From Candidatus Tenderia electrophaga (GTDB taxonomy: Bacteria > Pseudomonadota > Gammaproteobacteria > Tenderiales > Tenderiaceae): a stretch of DNA of 64,000 nt. Under the pieces are notes generated by a model that was given only the letters and a program-made list of their open reading frames with translations, was not told where the DNA came from and searched no databases. A program made the translations under genes and the position numbers. The stretch lies in the NCBI GenBank assembly GCA_001447805.1, contig CP013099.1, positions 2,923,181-2,987,180 of the forward strand. Reading direction: 5' to 3'. Each line of letters begins with the position of its first letter. Position 1 is the first letter of the stretch. Shown one piece after another: positions 9,662-18,909 of this stretch.

Positions 9662-9701
9662 TTTAGCGGCGCCACGCTGGCGCGGCGCGACGGGCATAAA
9701 C

Positions 9702-10763
9702 ATGAAGACCCTGCTCAGCCTTAACAATATCGAATGCCGCTATCACGACACGGCGGTGGTCAAGGATCTGTCGTTCAATATCCGCCCCGGCATGCTGGCC
9801 TGTTTGCTGGGCCAGAGCGGTTGCGGCAAGACCACCGTACTGCGCGCCATTGCCGGCTTCGAGCCGCTGCATCATGGCGAGATCGTCCTTCATGACCAAG
9901 TCGTCTCCCGGCCCGGCTTCACCCTGGCGCCGGAAAAGCGCGGCCTGGGCATGGTGTTCCAGGATTACGCCCTGTTCCCACACTTGGACGTGGCGGGCAA
10001 CATCGGCTTTGCCCTGAGCGGCAAATCACGCCACGAGAAACGTCGCATCGCCGAGGAATTGCTGGAGACCGTCGGTCTCAAAGGCTATGCCGGCCGTTAT
10101 CCCCACGAACTCTCGGGCGGCCAGCAGCAACGCATCGCCCTGGCCCGCGCCCTGGCGCACCGGCCGGACCTGATCCTGATGGACGAGCCCTTCTCCAATC
10201 TGGATGTGGACCTGCGCGAACGCCTGGGCCTGGAGGTGCGCGACATTCTCAAGCAGCAGGGCATCGCCGCCATTCTGGTCACCCATGACCAGCACGAGGC
10301 CTTCGCCCTGGGCGACATGGTGGGGATTATGAAACACGGCCGCATCCTGCAATGGGACACGCCCTTCAATCTCTATCACGAACCGGCCGACCGCTTTGTT
10401 GCCGACTTCATCGGCCAAGGGGTGTTTCTCGATGCCCGCCTGATCTCACCCAATGCCGTGGAGACCGAGGTGGGTATCATCGAAGGCGACCGGGCCTACC
10501 CCTGGCCACCCGGCACGGCGGTGGAGGTGCTGCTGCGCCCCGACGACATCGTGCCCGACTCGGACAGTAAATTGACCGCCGAGGTGGTCAATAAGGCCTT
10601 CAAGGGCGCCACCATTCTCTACACCCTGCGGCTACCGACCGGCAACCGGGTGCTGTCCTTGTTTCCCAGTCATGACGATCATCCACTCGGTGCGCAGGTG
10701 GGGATCAGCATTAATGCGGATCACTTGATCAGTTTTCAGAAAACTAAAGTGCTAGCTGTTTGA
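9702..10763 (+). CDS. ABC transporter ATPase, FbpC/iron(III)-type
   Basis: Cytosolic ATP-binding subunit of 353 residues. It has Walker A GQSGCGKTT (about 38-46), a Q-loop in MVFQDYALFPHLDV, signature LSGGQQQR, Walker B LILMDEPFSNLD and switch His in VTHDQHEA. A C-terminal TOBE-like domain (about 270-350) follows, with LLRPDDIVP, as in Fe(3+)/spermidine/sulfate importers. The wording of the N-terminal half is closest to FbpC. No permease or binding-protein gene is next to it, so the substrate is uncertain. It lies 40 bases after argF and may share its transcript. Confidence 0.85.
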   Translation: MKTLLSLNNIECRYHDTAVVKDLSFNIRPGMLACLLGQSGCGKTTVLRAIAGFEPLHHGEIVLHDQVVSRPGFTLAPEKRGLGMVFQDYALFPHLDVAGNIGFALSGKSRHEKRRIAEELLETVGLKGYAGRYPHELSGGQQQRIALARALAHRPDLILMDEPFSNLDVDLRERLGLEVRDILKQQGIAAILVTHDQHEAFALGDMVGIMKHGRILQWDTPFNLYHEPADRFVADFIGQGVFLDARLISPNAVETEVGIIEGDRAYPWPPGTAVEVLLRPDDIVPDSDSKLTAEVVNKAFKGATILYTLRLPTGNRVLSLFPSHDDHPLGAQVGISINADHLISFQKTKVLAV

Positions 10764-10780
10764 GTTAGGGGCCGGGGGCT

Positions 10781-11205
10781 TAAATCCCCCCTAACCCCCC
10801 TTTTGCAAAGGGGGGAACAAAGGGTGGTTTTTATGGAAGGGCGAGCCCAAGGGATTCCTCGCGGACCACTCACATAAACCGGTGGTTTCTTCCCTCATTT
10901 GCGTGCAGCAATGCACCATTCCCCCTTTGCAAAGGGGGGAGCAAAAGCTGGTTTTTTTATGGAAGGGCGAGTCCATGGGATTCCTGGCCGACCACTCACA
11001 TAAACCGCTTGTTTCTTCCCTCATTTGCGTGCAGCAATGCACCATTCCCCCTTTGCAAAGGGGGGGAGCAAAAGCTGGTTTTTTTATGGAAGGGCAAGTC
11101 CAGGGATCCCTCGCCGACCACTCACATAAACCGGCGTTTTCCTCCCTCATTTGCATATAGCAATGGACCATCCCCCCCTTTGCAAAGGGGGGTTAGGGGG
11201 GATTT
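10781..11205. repeat. Tandem array of about 125-bp units with inverted ends
   Basis: The outer ends AAATCCCCCCTAACCCCC (from 10782) and GGGGGGTTAGGGGGGATTT (ending 11205) are inverted copies. Inside, the landmark TTGCAAAG recurs at 10803, 10927, 11053 and 11180, so three units have periods of 124, 126 and 127 bp. Each unit carries a TTTTATGGAAGGGCGAG stretch, ACCACTCACATAAACC and TTCCCTCATTTGCG. The units differ by a few percent. The array fills the gap between the FbpC-like gene and the convergent cytochrome c4 gene. Open frames across it are by-products of the repetition. Confidence 0.9.
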
Positions 11206-11279
11206 CCAGGCCGCACCCCAAACAAACCCCAAAAAAAAGCGGACCGAAGCCCGCCTTTTCAAACCATTTCGTCAACCGA

Positions 11280-11924
11280 TTACAGCTGTGCCGACAGATA
11301 TTCGGCCACGGCCTCGATCTCCTGATCGGTCAGTTTATCAGCGATGGCGCTCATCATACCGGCCGGGTCGTTCTCACGCTTACCGGCGCGGAACTCCTTC
11401 AGCTGTTTGATCAGATAATCGCGATGCTGCCCGCCGATGACGGGGAACACCGAAACATTTTCTGATTTGCCCTTACCCTTCTCGCCGTGGCAGTTGATAC
11501 ACCCGTAGACACCACTTTTGGGATTCCCCTGACGGAACAGTTTTTCGCCCTTGGCCAGCAGGTCCTGGTCGGGCTTGGTCAATGCACCTTTCATTTTCTG
11601 CTCAGAAAAGAAGGCGCCAATGTCCTTGGCGTCTTGATCCGAACCCACCATGGCCGCCATGCCCGCCATGGTATCGTTATTGGCGCGGTGACCGCTCTGA
11701 AAGTCCTTGATCTGTTTGACGATGTAACCGGCATATTGACCGGCCAGACGCGGATAGGTGGCATCTTCGCTATTACCGTCAAAGCCGTGGCAACCGCCGC
11801 ACAGACCGGCCTTGCCTTCACCGGCGGCCGCATCGCCGATGTCCGCCGCCTGGGCGGTGACGCCAAAACCACACAGGGCGGCCGCCGCCGCCATGAAACG
11901 CATGTTACGTGATATCAACTTCAT
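11280..11924 (-). CDS. Dihaem cytochrome c4
   Basis: Exported c-type cytochrome of 214 residues. It has a signal peptide ending near AQA-AD (about residue 27) and two haem c sites, CGGCH at 42-46 and CINCH at 142-146, each followed by a similar half: YPRLAGQY...YIVKQIKDFQSG and FPVIGGQHRDYLIKQLKEFRAG. This internal duplication defines cytochrome c4, a periplasmic electron carrier to terminal oxidases. The gene is single; its 3' end faces the repeat array. The assignment is firm, but the redox partner is unknown. Confidence 0.93.
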   Translation of the reverse strand: MKLISRNMRFMAAAAALCGFGVTAQAADIGDAAAGEGKAGLCGGCHGFDGNSEDATYPRLAGQYAGYIVKQIKDFQSGHRANNDTMAGMAAMVGSDQDAKDIGAFFSEQKMKGALTKPDQDLLAKGEKLFRQGNPKSGVYGCINCHGEKGKGKSENVSVFPVIGGQHRDYLIKQLKEFRAGKRENDPAGMMSAIADKLTDQEIEAVAEYLSAQL

Positions 11925-12038
11925 TTCTACTCCCCCCCTAGCTAACTAGGATTATTCCCCAAAAAAAACTTCCTATAATGACTGACTTTTTATATCAACC
12001 TCCATGCCCAAGGTCAAATGATAGTTATTGCTATCGCG

Positions 12039-12821
12039 CTACTCGGCATCCAGGCCGGCCTCGCGCAACAAGGCCTTCACAAACTGCACCGGGATGGCAT
12101 AGGAGATCCCACTCGGGCTCTGCAGCGCGTTTTCCTTGGTTTCCTTAACGAAAACGCTGTTAAGCACCCCCACAACCTTACCGGTTTCAGGGTCATACAG
12201 CGGGCTGCCGCTGTTGCCCGGATAGGCGATAGCGTCGAGCTGAAATACTTTATATTGGGTCGCCATGCGTTTGAGCAGGCGCGGATTGAGCTGCTTGGAA
12301 TTGTAGACCGGCTGCACCGCCGGGGTGATGGCCGACACCATGGCCTGGTGGGTCACCACGTGATACCCCAGGGCGGAGCCGATGGGAAAACCGCTGATCA
12401 GAAACTCGCGCCCCTCCTTAACCCCCGCGTCGTCCCCCAGGCTCAGCGGTGTGAGCGGCGCATCGGAGAATTTCAGCAGGGCCAGATCGTGCGCCTGGTC
12501 TTCCGCGATCACGGTGGCCATGCGCACTTCGCGGCGCTGTTCATCGGGCACGACCACCACCAGGCTTTCCTTTTTGGCCGGATCAAGGAAGGGCGGAATG
12601 TTATGCGCATTGGTAATGGCATGCCGACCGTCGGCGACGACGAAGGCTGTACCGACAAATATCACCGCCGGCTGGCGCAGCGCTTGGTAATTGCCCAGGG
12701 CCACCACGCCGGGTTTCACCTTGGCGATGACGGCGGAATAGTCCCCGGCCGACAGCAGCGGAGCGAAGAGTAGGCCGCACATTAGCAGTCGCAGACGGCG
12801 CTTGTTAAACATCACGTTCAT
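12039..12821 (-). CDS. Exported trypsin-like serine protease
   Basis: Secreted protein of 260 residues with an N-terminal signal peptide (KRRLRLLMCGLLFAPLLSAG) and a chymotrypsin/DegP-type fold. The apparent triad is H73 in AITNAHN, D112 in QAHDLALLKF and S204 in YPGNSGSPLYD. It ends soon after the protease domain and has no PDZ domain, unlike DegP or DegS (usually 350-480 residues). Envelope protein quality control or cleavage of a specific partner is possible. It is divergent from the VanZ-heparinase fusion gene. Confidence 0.85.
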   Translation of the reverse strand: MNVMFNKRRLRLLMCGLLFAPLLSAGDYSAVIAKVKPGVVALGNYQALRQPAVIFVGTAFVVADGRHAITNAHNIPPFLDPAKKESLVVVVPDEQRREVRMATVIAEDQAHDLALLKFSDAPLTPLSLGDDAGVKEGREFLISGFPIGSALGYHVVTHQAMVSAITPAVQPVYNSKQLNPRLLKRMATQYKVFQLDAIAYPGNSGSPLYDPETGKVVGVLNSVFVKETKENALQSPSGISYAIPVQFVKALLREAGLDAE

Positions 12822-12917
12822 TCATCTCAATCCAGAATCGCCTGGGTCATGCAGGATGACGGATATGATAGCCTACTCGCAGTCACCGCCGTCCGACATA
12901 CCGTTTCGAGCCGCCCA

Positions 12918-15900
12918 ATGACCACACATAACGCAAGCCGCTATTTTTTGTACTGGCTCATCTGGGCGGTATTGATCGTCTATGGCAGTCTGCTGCCCTT
13001 CGAGCTGCGGCCGCACAGCCTGGCCGAGGCCATCGAAAAATTTCGCCACATCCCCTATCTGGATCTGGGTGTGGTGTCGCGCGCCGACTGGATCGCCAAC
13101 ATCCTGCTGTACATCCCCCTGGCCTATCTGGGTGTCACCTGGCTGAGCCGGCTGACCTGGCTGCCGCGCAGCCTGGCGATGCTTTTCACCGCGGCGCTGG
13201 GGGTGGCGCTGGCGCTGGGCGTGGAGTTCACGCAGATCTTTTTTGCCCCCCGTACCGTATCACTCAATGACCTGATTGCCGAGTCCATCGGCACCGCGCT
13301 GGGCTTGATCGTGTGGAGCGCCAGTCACTCGCGCCTGGCCGGACTGGCGACGGCGGTGCTGCGCCCCGGCCCCGGTGCCTTGACGGCCGGCCTGACCCTG
13401 TATGCCCTGGCCTATCTGGGACTGGCCCTGTTTCCCTACGACTTTATGGTCTCGCTGGCGGACCTGCAATGGAAACTGCTGGAAGGCCGCTATGGCTGGG
13501 GCCTGGAGCACTGCGATGCGCTGCTTCACTGCACCAGCCAATGGCTGGCCGAGACGCTGGCGGCCCTGCCTCTGGGGCTGCTGCTGGTGCGCCTGATGCC
13601 GCACCGGGCGGGGCGCCATGGCGGCAACCTCGGCATTGCCGTCGCCGTGGGCGCTTGCCTGGAGGCGGCCCAGTTTCTGATCGCCTCCGGCGTCACCACG
13701 GTCAACGGCGCCCTGTCCAAGGCGGTGGGCATCGGCCTCGGCGCCTGGCTGCGTGACATCCCCTCGCCGCAGCTGGCGCAACGTCACGCCCACTGGCTCA
13801 GACCGGCGCTGTTGCTGGCGCTGATTCCCTATCTGGTGTTGGCGGCCCTGCTCAACGGCTGGAGCGGTATCGAGTGGGGCAACTGGGAAACCCTGCGCAG
13901 CGCGCTGGACAAACAACGCTATCTCCCGTTTTATTACCACTACTTCAGCACTGAGACCCAGGCGGTGGCCAGTCTGCTGGCCCAGAGCGCCATCTATCTG
14001 CCGCTGGGCGTGGGCTTCTGGCTGTGGCACGCCAGTGGCGCCACCCCGCTGCGCCGCCCGCCGGTATTCGGTCTGCTGCTGAGCAGCGCGGCGATTGCCT
14101 GCGTCATCGAGGCGGGCAAGCTGTTCATCCCCCGCACCCACCCCGACCCCACCAACCTCCTCATCGGCCTGGTGGCCGCCTGGTTGGGGCAGCGCCTGTG
14201 TCAATGGCTGGCGGCCTGTGCCCGCGCTCCGGCGCCGGCGCCCGCCGAACGCGCACCGGTGGTGCGGCAATTTCCGCGCAAGGCGCTGCTCGGCGCCGGC
14301 GGGGTGATGCTGGTCATGGGCGCGCTGGGCCTGACCCTGATGCAGCAATCGGCCGACTCCGAGGCCATGTTCGTGGCCGGGATCAAACATGACTATGCGA
14401 CGCCCGACGCGCTCCCCCCCGCCGTATTACCGAATTTCCGCACGCAGCATCCACGCTTGCCCGTGCCAACAGCGATGGAGATAGCCCGCCTGCAACGGGA
14501 AAACCCCGGCTTCTTCGACGACCACCGCCGGCGCGCCGCCGGCCCACGGAGCAATCCCGATTCCGCCATCCTGATGGCCTATGTGGAACCGGGCAGCCAG
14601 GACCTGGACAGGCTGTTCCAGCACCTCATGGCCCTGAAATTCAATTGGCGCGGTTATGAACAGGGCAAACGGCTGGCCCATGCGTATGACTGGCTCTACG
14701 ACCAGTGGAGCGAGACGCAACGGCGGCAACTGCAGGACAAACTGGCGCATGGCTGTGGCTATCTGATCGAAGTGATTCGCAGCGGCCGCCTCTCGCCCTA
14801 CAACGTCACGCTCTACAGCGGCCCGGCCCAGGCCCTGACGGCTTGCAGTATCGCCTTATATCAAGATGACCCGCGCGGCGATGCGGTGATGGCCTTCAGC
14901 GCCGATCTGTGGCACGACCGCATCCTGCCGGTGTGGCGCCAGGTCATGGGTGAGCACGGCGGCTGGCACGAGGGCGCCGACGTGGTGGCCAAGGGCATCG
15001 GCCAGGCGGTCTACCAGCTGCCTAATCTGTGGCGCCGCGCCACCAGTGTGGACTATTTTCAATCGGAGCCGGGCTTGCGCGGCTTTTTGGACTTTCTGGT
15101 CTACCGCATCCGGCCGGACGGCACCCAACTCCGGCTCGGCGACAGCAGCACCTTCACTCGTGACGCCCCCGACCGCCTGGCGCTGGCGCTCGAATACCGC
15201 CATGCCGCCGCCTACAGTCTGGCCCCTCCACCGAAAAACCCCGTGCCCACCAGCTGGCCCTGGGGACCACTCACCGATAACGGCCTCTACGATCCAAAAG
15301 CCGTCCAGGCCCTGCCCCTGACCAAGCACTTCGACGGCATCGGCCTAGTGGTGATGCGCAGCGGCTGGGATGAGGATGCCACGTACATCACCTTCAAGGC
15401 CGGTGACAACTACTCATCGTTCACCCATTTGGACCAGGGCAGTTTTACCCTCTACAAGGGCGGGCCGCTGGCCATCGACAGCGGCCTGTACTACAAATAC
15501 GGCTCGGACCATCACCTCAACTACGCCTACCAGACCATCGCCCACAACGTGGCCACGGTCGCCAACCCCGCCGAAGCCGCCGCCATCTCCAACAACGAGT
15601 TCAGCCGCACGACGCGCAGCATCGCCAATGACGGCGGTCAGCGCCGCGTCGGCGGCAATCTCGAGCTCTACCCCCACCCGCTGGACCTGGACGAATGGCA
15701 GTCCAAGGCCGAGATCTATCACACCGGCCGTATCACCGAGCTCAAGCAACGGGACGGCGTGGTCATGGTCAGCGCCGACATCAGCGCCGCCTACACCAAC
15801 CGTTTCTCGGGGGAAGGCACAATCTCCAGCCGCAGCCGCCGGGTGGAGCGCTATCTGCGCACGTTCATCTACGATCGGGTCAACGACCTGGTGTTGGTAT

Positions 15901-16397
15901 ATGACAGCATCAGCAAGACCGAGCCCGGTTTTACCAGCCGCTGGCTGATTCATTTCCCGGATAAGCCGGCACTCATCGGAGCTGACCGCTTTCTGCTCGC
16001 CCCACGGGCCGAGGACATCACCGCCGAGCCCGGCGGCATACTGGAGGGGCAGGTGCTATTGCCGGCCCAAGCGCAGATCACGCCGGTGGGCGGGCCGGGC
16101 AAGGAATTTTGGGTGAACGGTAAGAATTACGACGACAAGGGCGCGGTGCAGAAAGCCGCCATGCGCGGCAAACGCATGACGCCCGCCGACGCGGGGACGT
16201 GGCGTATTGAGATCACCGCGGCGACGCTTGTGGAGACAGATGAGTTTCTTGTCGCCATGCCCCTGAAACGCAGCTGGTCAGACCCGACCCCCTCCGTCAG
16301 CTGCACGCCGGGAAACGCTGTCATCAATTGCGCGATTACCGGGAAACGTGATATGACATTGCAGATCGCCGCCGACGGCACGGCGACGCTGCAATAA
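12918..16397 (+). CDS. Triple VanZ-like membrane protein fused to heparinase II/III-like domain
   Basis: Large protein of 1159 residues from ATG 12918; an in-frame extension to 12849 is less likely. The first ~440 residues are hydrophobic and contain three similar blocks, each ending in a helix rich in small residues: WIANILLYIPLAYLG to VEFTQIFF, the CTSQWLAETLAALPLG to CLEAAQFL block and the LLAQSAIYLPLGVGF to IEAGKLFIP block, all VanZ-like. After one more membrane helix (KALLGAGGVMLVMGALGLTL) comes an alpha/alpha-toroid region. A heparinase II/III-type beta-sandwich domain follows, with FKAGDNYSSFTHLDQGSFTLY and YAYQTIAHNVATV. The enzyme part is probably periplasmic and acts on uronate-containing or other acidic glycans. 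Substrate and lyase activity are inferred. Confidence 0.8.
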   Translation: MTTHNASRYFLYWLIWAVLIVYGSLLPFELRPHSLAEAIEKFRHIPYLDLGVVSRADWIANILLYIPLAYLGVTWLSRLTWLPRSLAMLFTAALGVALALGVEFTQIFFAPRTVSLNDLIAESIGTALGLIVWSASHSRLAGLATAVLRPGPGALTAGLTLYALAYLGLALFPYDFMVSLADLQWKLLEGRYGWGLEHCDALLHCTSQWLAETLAALPLGLLLVRLMPHRAGRHGGNLGIAVAVGACLEAAQFLIASGVTTVNGALSKAVGIGLGAWLRDIPSPQLAQRHAHWLRPALLLALIPYLVLAALLNGWSGIEWGNWETLRSALDKQRYLPFYYHYFSTETQAVASLLAQSAIYLPLGVGFWLWHASGATPLRRPPVFGLLLSSAAIACVIEAGKLFIPRTHPDPTNLLIGLVAAWLGQRLCQWLAACARAPAPAPAERAPVVRQFPRKALLGAGGVMLVMGALGLTLMQQSADSEAMFVAGIKHDYATPDALPPAVLPNFRTQHPRLPVPTAMEIARLQRENPGFFDDHRRRAAGPRSNPDSAILMAYVEPGSQDLDRLFQHLMALKFNWRGYEQGKRLAHAYDWLYDQWSETQRRQLQDKLAHGCGYLIEVIRSGRLSPYNVTLYSGPAQALTACSIALYQDDPRGDAVMAFSADLWHDRILPVWRQVMGEHGGWHEGADVVAKGIGQAVYQLPNLWRRATSVDYFQSEPGLRGFLDFLVYRIRPDGTQLRLGDSSTFTRDAPDRLALALEYRHAAAYSLAPPPKNPVPTSWPWGPLTDNGLYDPKAVQALPLTKHFDGIGLVVMRSGWDEDATYITFKAGDNYSSFTHLDQGSFTLYKGGPLAIDSGLYYKYGSDHHLNYAYQTIAHNVATVANPAEAAAISNNEFSRTTRSIANDGGQRRVGGNLELYPHPLDLDEWQSKAEIYHTGRITELKQRDGVVMVSADISAAYTNRFSGEGTISSRSRRVERYLRTFIYDRVNDLVLVYDSISKTEPGFTSRWLIHFPDKPALIGADRFLLAPRAEDITAEPGGILEGQVLLPAQAQITPVGGPGKEFWVNGKNYDDKGAVQKAAMRGKRMTPADAGTWRIEITAATLVETDEFLVAMPLKRSWSDPTPSVSCTPGNAVINCAITGKRDMTLQIAADGTATLQ

Positions 16398-16415
16398 ATA
16401 TCTCCAAGCGCAGAC

Positions 16416-16835
16416 TTACGGACAACCGACGTTGATGCCGGACACCACGGTGGCGTTGTCCACATTCACCACCCCGGCCTGGCAAAAGCTGTAGCTGCCG
16501 CCGTCATCCCAGATCTCGTAGCTTTGACTGCCCGTGCCGTAATCATAGGTCACCACGCTGGCCGTCCCGGCCTCGGTGACGCTCCAGGTACCGACCTGGG
16601 TTCTGGGATCGACGGGATCAGCGTCGCCCAGTTTATAGTCCCACAGCGCGCCGCCGGCTTGATGTTCTTCCTGCCAGCGATCGCCGCCGCGCGCCGCGCA
16701 GACCGTGTTGCCGCTGAGCAAGGTGGTGAGCGCGGCATCGGTCACCTGGGTGGCGGGGGTGTTGCACGCCGCGAATGCGCCTTCGGCGGCGCAGGCCAGG
16801 GCAAGCACGCCCGCCATGTGTGTTATTGGTTTCAT
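16416..16835 (-). CDS. Small secreted protein of unknown function
   Basis: 139 residues with a signal peptide (MKPITHMAGVLALACAAEG to about AFA-A). The mature part has four cysteines (ACNTP, TVCAAR, SFCQAG, VGCP), suggesting two disulfides, and is rich in Gly, Thr, Asp and aromatic residues, so a small beta-sheet domain is plausible. AGGA lies three bases before ATG 16835. No family is recognised. There is no C-terminal sorting motif of the PEP-CTERM kind. Its 3' end faces that of the VanZ-heparinase gene, 18 bases away. Confidence 0.75.
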   Translation of the reverse strand: MKPITHMAGVLALACAAEGAFAACNTPATQVTDAALTTLLSGNTVCAARGGDRWQEEHQAGGALWDYKLGDADPVDPRTQVGTWSVTEAGTASVVTYDYGTGSQSYEIWDDGGSYSFCQAGVVNVDNATVVSGINVGCP

Positions 16836-17107
16836 TGGTCCTAACCCTCATTTTTGTGTACGGCCAACGCGCATTATGACACGCCGAGTCAACTGTATAG
16901 CACAAGATAATGACGGCGGATAAGCGCCCCGCCGGGGCGTGGCGCAGACGCCACGCGCCATCACGTCAGGCCCTTGTGCGCGAGCTTGCATTTCCGGGGT
17001 CGCGGCATCAGGCGTGGGGTTGCCTGGTCGATCGATACTCTTGCCAGTTCTCCATCAGTTTCAGTCACCTACACCACAGCCCCGGGCCGCACAGTGAGAA
17101 ATGCAGG

Positions 17108-18454
17108 CTAGGGAAAACCCCCATCGGCGCGGGGCTTGCGCCGAAGATCGGGCGGCCAATGGGCCGGCGCCGGCGCGCTGGCATAAGCCCCCGCCTCGTC
17201 GCCGCGGCGCGGCACGCCGTCGAAGTCCCGATTCCAGGCCGGGTATCGGCGCAGCCGCGTGGTGTCGAATTCGGCCTGCAGGGGCTGAAGCGGGCGCAGG
17301 TCCAGCTCGCCCGGCGGCATCAGGGGCTGACGCAGATACGCCCCCACCACGGACAAGGACGCCGTCACATTGCCCCGGACCTCATTCGCCTCGATGGGCT
17401 GCGGGGCAAACACCGCATTGGCCGTCACCCGCTGGGTGTAGGGCGTCATCAATTCCACCAGCTCGCCCTGCGGCGGTAACACCCGGATGCCGGTGCCGGC
17501 GCTGAGCACTGTATTAAAGAAGATATCCATGCGCCGCGGAATATCGTTATGGGGCTGGATGTGCACCGCATCGCCGAAATCATTGACGAAGAGGTTATTG
17601 TACAAACCGATATTGCCCTCGCCCTGAAACAGGGCCTCGGTCGGGTTCTGATAAAAGAAATTGCCGTAGATCAGATAGCGGTCATGCTCGCCCGGCCCGC
17701 TCAGCGGCCAGTGGCCCACCAACACATTCGGTCTGGCCATGGGCGGCTCCGAGCCACCACGCAATTTGCTGAAGACATTGTGGCGGATAATGGTCTGCGC
17801 ATCGCCCCGGGGCATGCCGGGCACGTCTTCACGCTTCAGCTGGTGCTTCACCTGCAGGTTATAGCCAAGGGTATCGAGCACCAGATTGCGCTCGATCAGA
17901 CCGGCGACAAAGGCATCCGAGCCGTCGGAATTGCCGAAATACAGACCCGTGCCGGCGCCGATAATTACATTGCCGCGCACCACCCAGTTCCAGGCCGGAC
18001 ACTTGGTGGAGATGCCCACGATCTGCTGATTGTGGCCGTGATTCACGATTCTGAGATTTTCCAGGGTGATGTGATGGGCCCAGTCGGCATGGCCTTCGGC
18101 CTTGACGGCATCCACCGGCAGGCCGCGGCCGTCCAGGATAAGATCGCTTATTTCTACGTGGCTTGAATTGAGGATGCTGACGCTGTTGTGATTAGGCCGC
18201 CCGATAAACAGCGGACGCCTGGCGTCATCTGCCGCGGTGATGATGATCGGTTGACCGGAAGTGCCGTTGAGCTTATGGATCGGCAAACCGCGCCGGTAGG
18301 TACCGGGCTGCAGACGTAACACATCTCCCGGCGCCAGCTGCTTTAATAAGGCGCGGTAATTGGCTGGGGTGGCGGAATAATCGGCGCCCGGGGCCAAGAC
18401 AGGCAAGAGGCAAAGCACTAGCGCTACAACCCATCTATGCATTGCGTAATTCAC
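17108..18454 (-). CDS. Secreted parallel beta-helix protein, possible polysaccharide lyase
   Basis: Exported protein of 448 residues. The likely start is GTG 18454, with AGGAGG four bases upstream; ATG 18442 four codons later is an alternative. A signal peptide (HRWVVALVLCLLPVLAPGA) precedes a domain of repeated right-handed beta-helix coils: DVLRLQPGTYRRGLPI, VSILNSSHVEISDLILDG, ITLENLRIVNHG, WVVRGNVIIGAGTGLYFGN, LYNNLFVNDFGDAVHIQ. The opening resembles chondroitinase-B/PL6-type proteins, but I cannot identify catalytic residues. With the heparinase-like gene next to it, a role in trimming an acidic or sulfated glycan is plausible. Confidence 0.75.
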   Translation of the reverse strand: MNYAMHRWVVALVLCLLPVLAPGADYSATPANYRALLKQLAPGDVLRLQPGTYRRGLPIHKLNGTSGQPIIITAADDARRPLFIGRPNHNSVSILNSSHVEISDLILDGRGLPVDAVKAEGHADWAHHITLENLRIVNHGHNQQIVGISTKCPAWNWVVRGNVIIGAGTGLYFGNSDGSDAFVAGLIERNLVLDTLGYNLQVKHQLKREDVPGMPRGDAQTIIRHNVFSKLRGGSEPPMARPNVLVGHWPLSGPGEHDRYLIYGNFFYQNPTEALFQGEGNIGLYNNLFVNDFGDAVHIQPHNDIPRRMDIFFNTVLSAGTGIRVLPPQGELVELMTPYTQRVTANAVFAPQPIEANEVRGNVTASLSVVGAYLRQPLMPPGELDLRPLQPLQAEFDTTRLRRYPAWNRDFDGVPRRGDEAGAYASAPAPAHWPPDLRRKPRADGGFP

Positions 18455-18606
18455 GCCGCCTCCTCGCCAAAACACCGTTCCCCTCATCACTGATCCTGCA
18501 CAGCAACAACGGACACCCATTTAAGCGACTCATTGAGCCTCAAACACCTCGGGGCTGAGATAGCCGTTGGCGCTGTGTCGGCGGGTTAAATACCCCGGTT
18601 ACCCGA

Positions 18607-18909
18607 TTATGTGCGACCTTTCCACGCTTTTGGATTACGACGGGCATGAAGCACCGCCAGAACAGAAATGCGATCTTCCTCTTCGATAAAAAATACACCA
18701 AAGGGAAATCTATGGATTAACACTCGGCGCACTTCTTTGTAAATTATTGAATAAATTTCTGGACTTCGAGATGCTCTAGACAGTGCCTCTTCAATACATA
18801 AAAGAAAGCTTTCACCTAATCCTTTTCTTTGAGCCTCGTACCAATCATAAGCGTCTTTAATATCTGCCTCCGCCTCTGGGCGGATGACAACCTTTTTTAT
18901 TACACTCAT
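18607..18909 (-). CDS. RelE/ParE-family toxin
   Basis: 100-residue protein of the RelE/ParE superfamily. It starts with VVIRPEAEADIKDAYDWYE, has the conserved VRRVLIHRFPFGVFF strand pair and ends ISVLAVLHARRNPKAW, all typical of ParE-like toxins, which act on gyrase or, in RelE relatives, on ribosome-bound mRNA. Its ATG overlaps the stop of the antitoxin gene by four bases, so the module is translationally coupled with the antitoxin first. Confidence 0.88.
   Translation of the reverse strand: MSVIKKVVIRPEAEADIKDAYDWYEAQRKGLGESFLLCIEEALSRASRSPEIYSIIYKEVRRVLIHRFPFGVFFIEEEDRISVLAVLHARRNPKAWKGRT

Noticed and set aside
7581-9727. Minus-strand open frames opposite argD and argF
   Set aside because: Antisense to conserved enzymes with complete motifs; no independent ribosome sites or family features.
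10791-11171. Repetitive open frames on both strands across the 125-bp array
   Set aside because: They exist only because the repeat length is near a multiple of three; no ribosome site, and the peptide is just the translated repeat.
13260-14390. Minus-strand open frame opposite the VanZ-like region
   Set aside because: Gln-, Arg- and Gly-rich antisense translation; the plus strand encodes the membrane helices.
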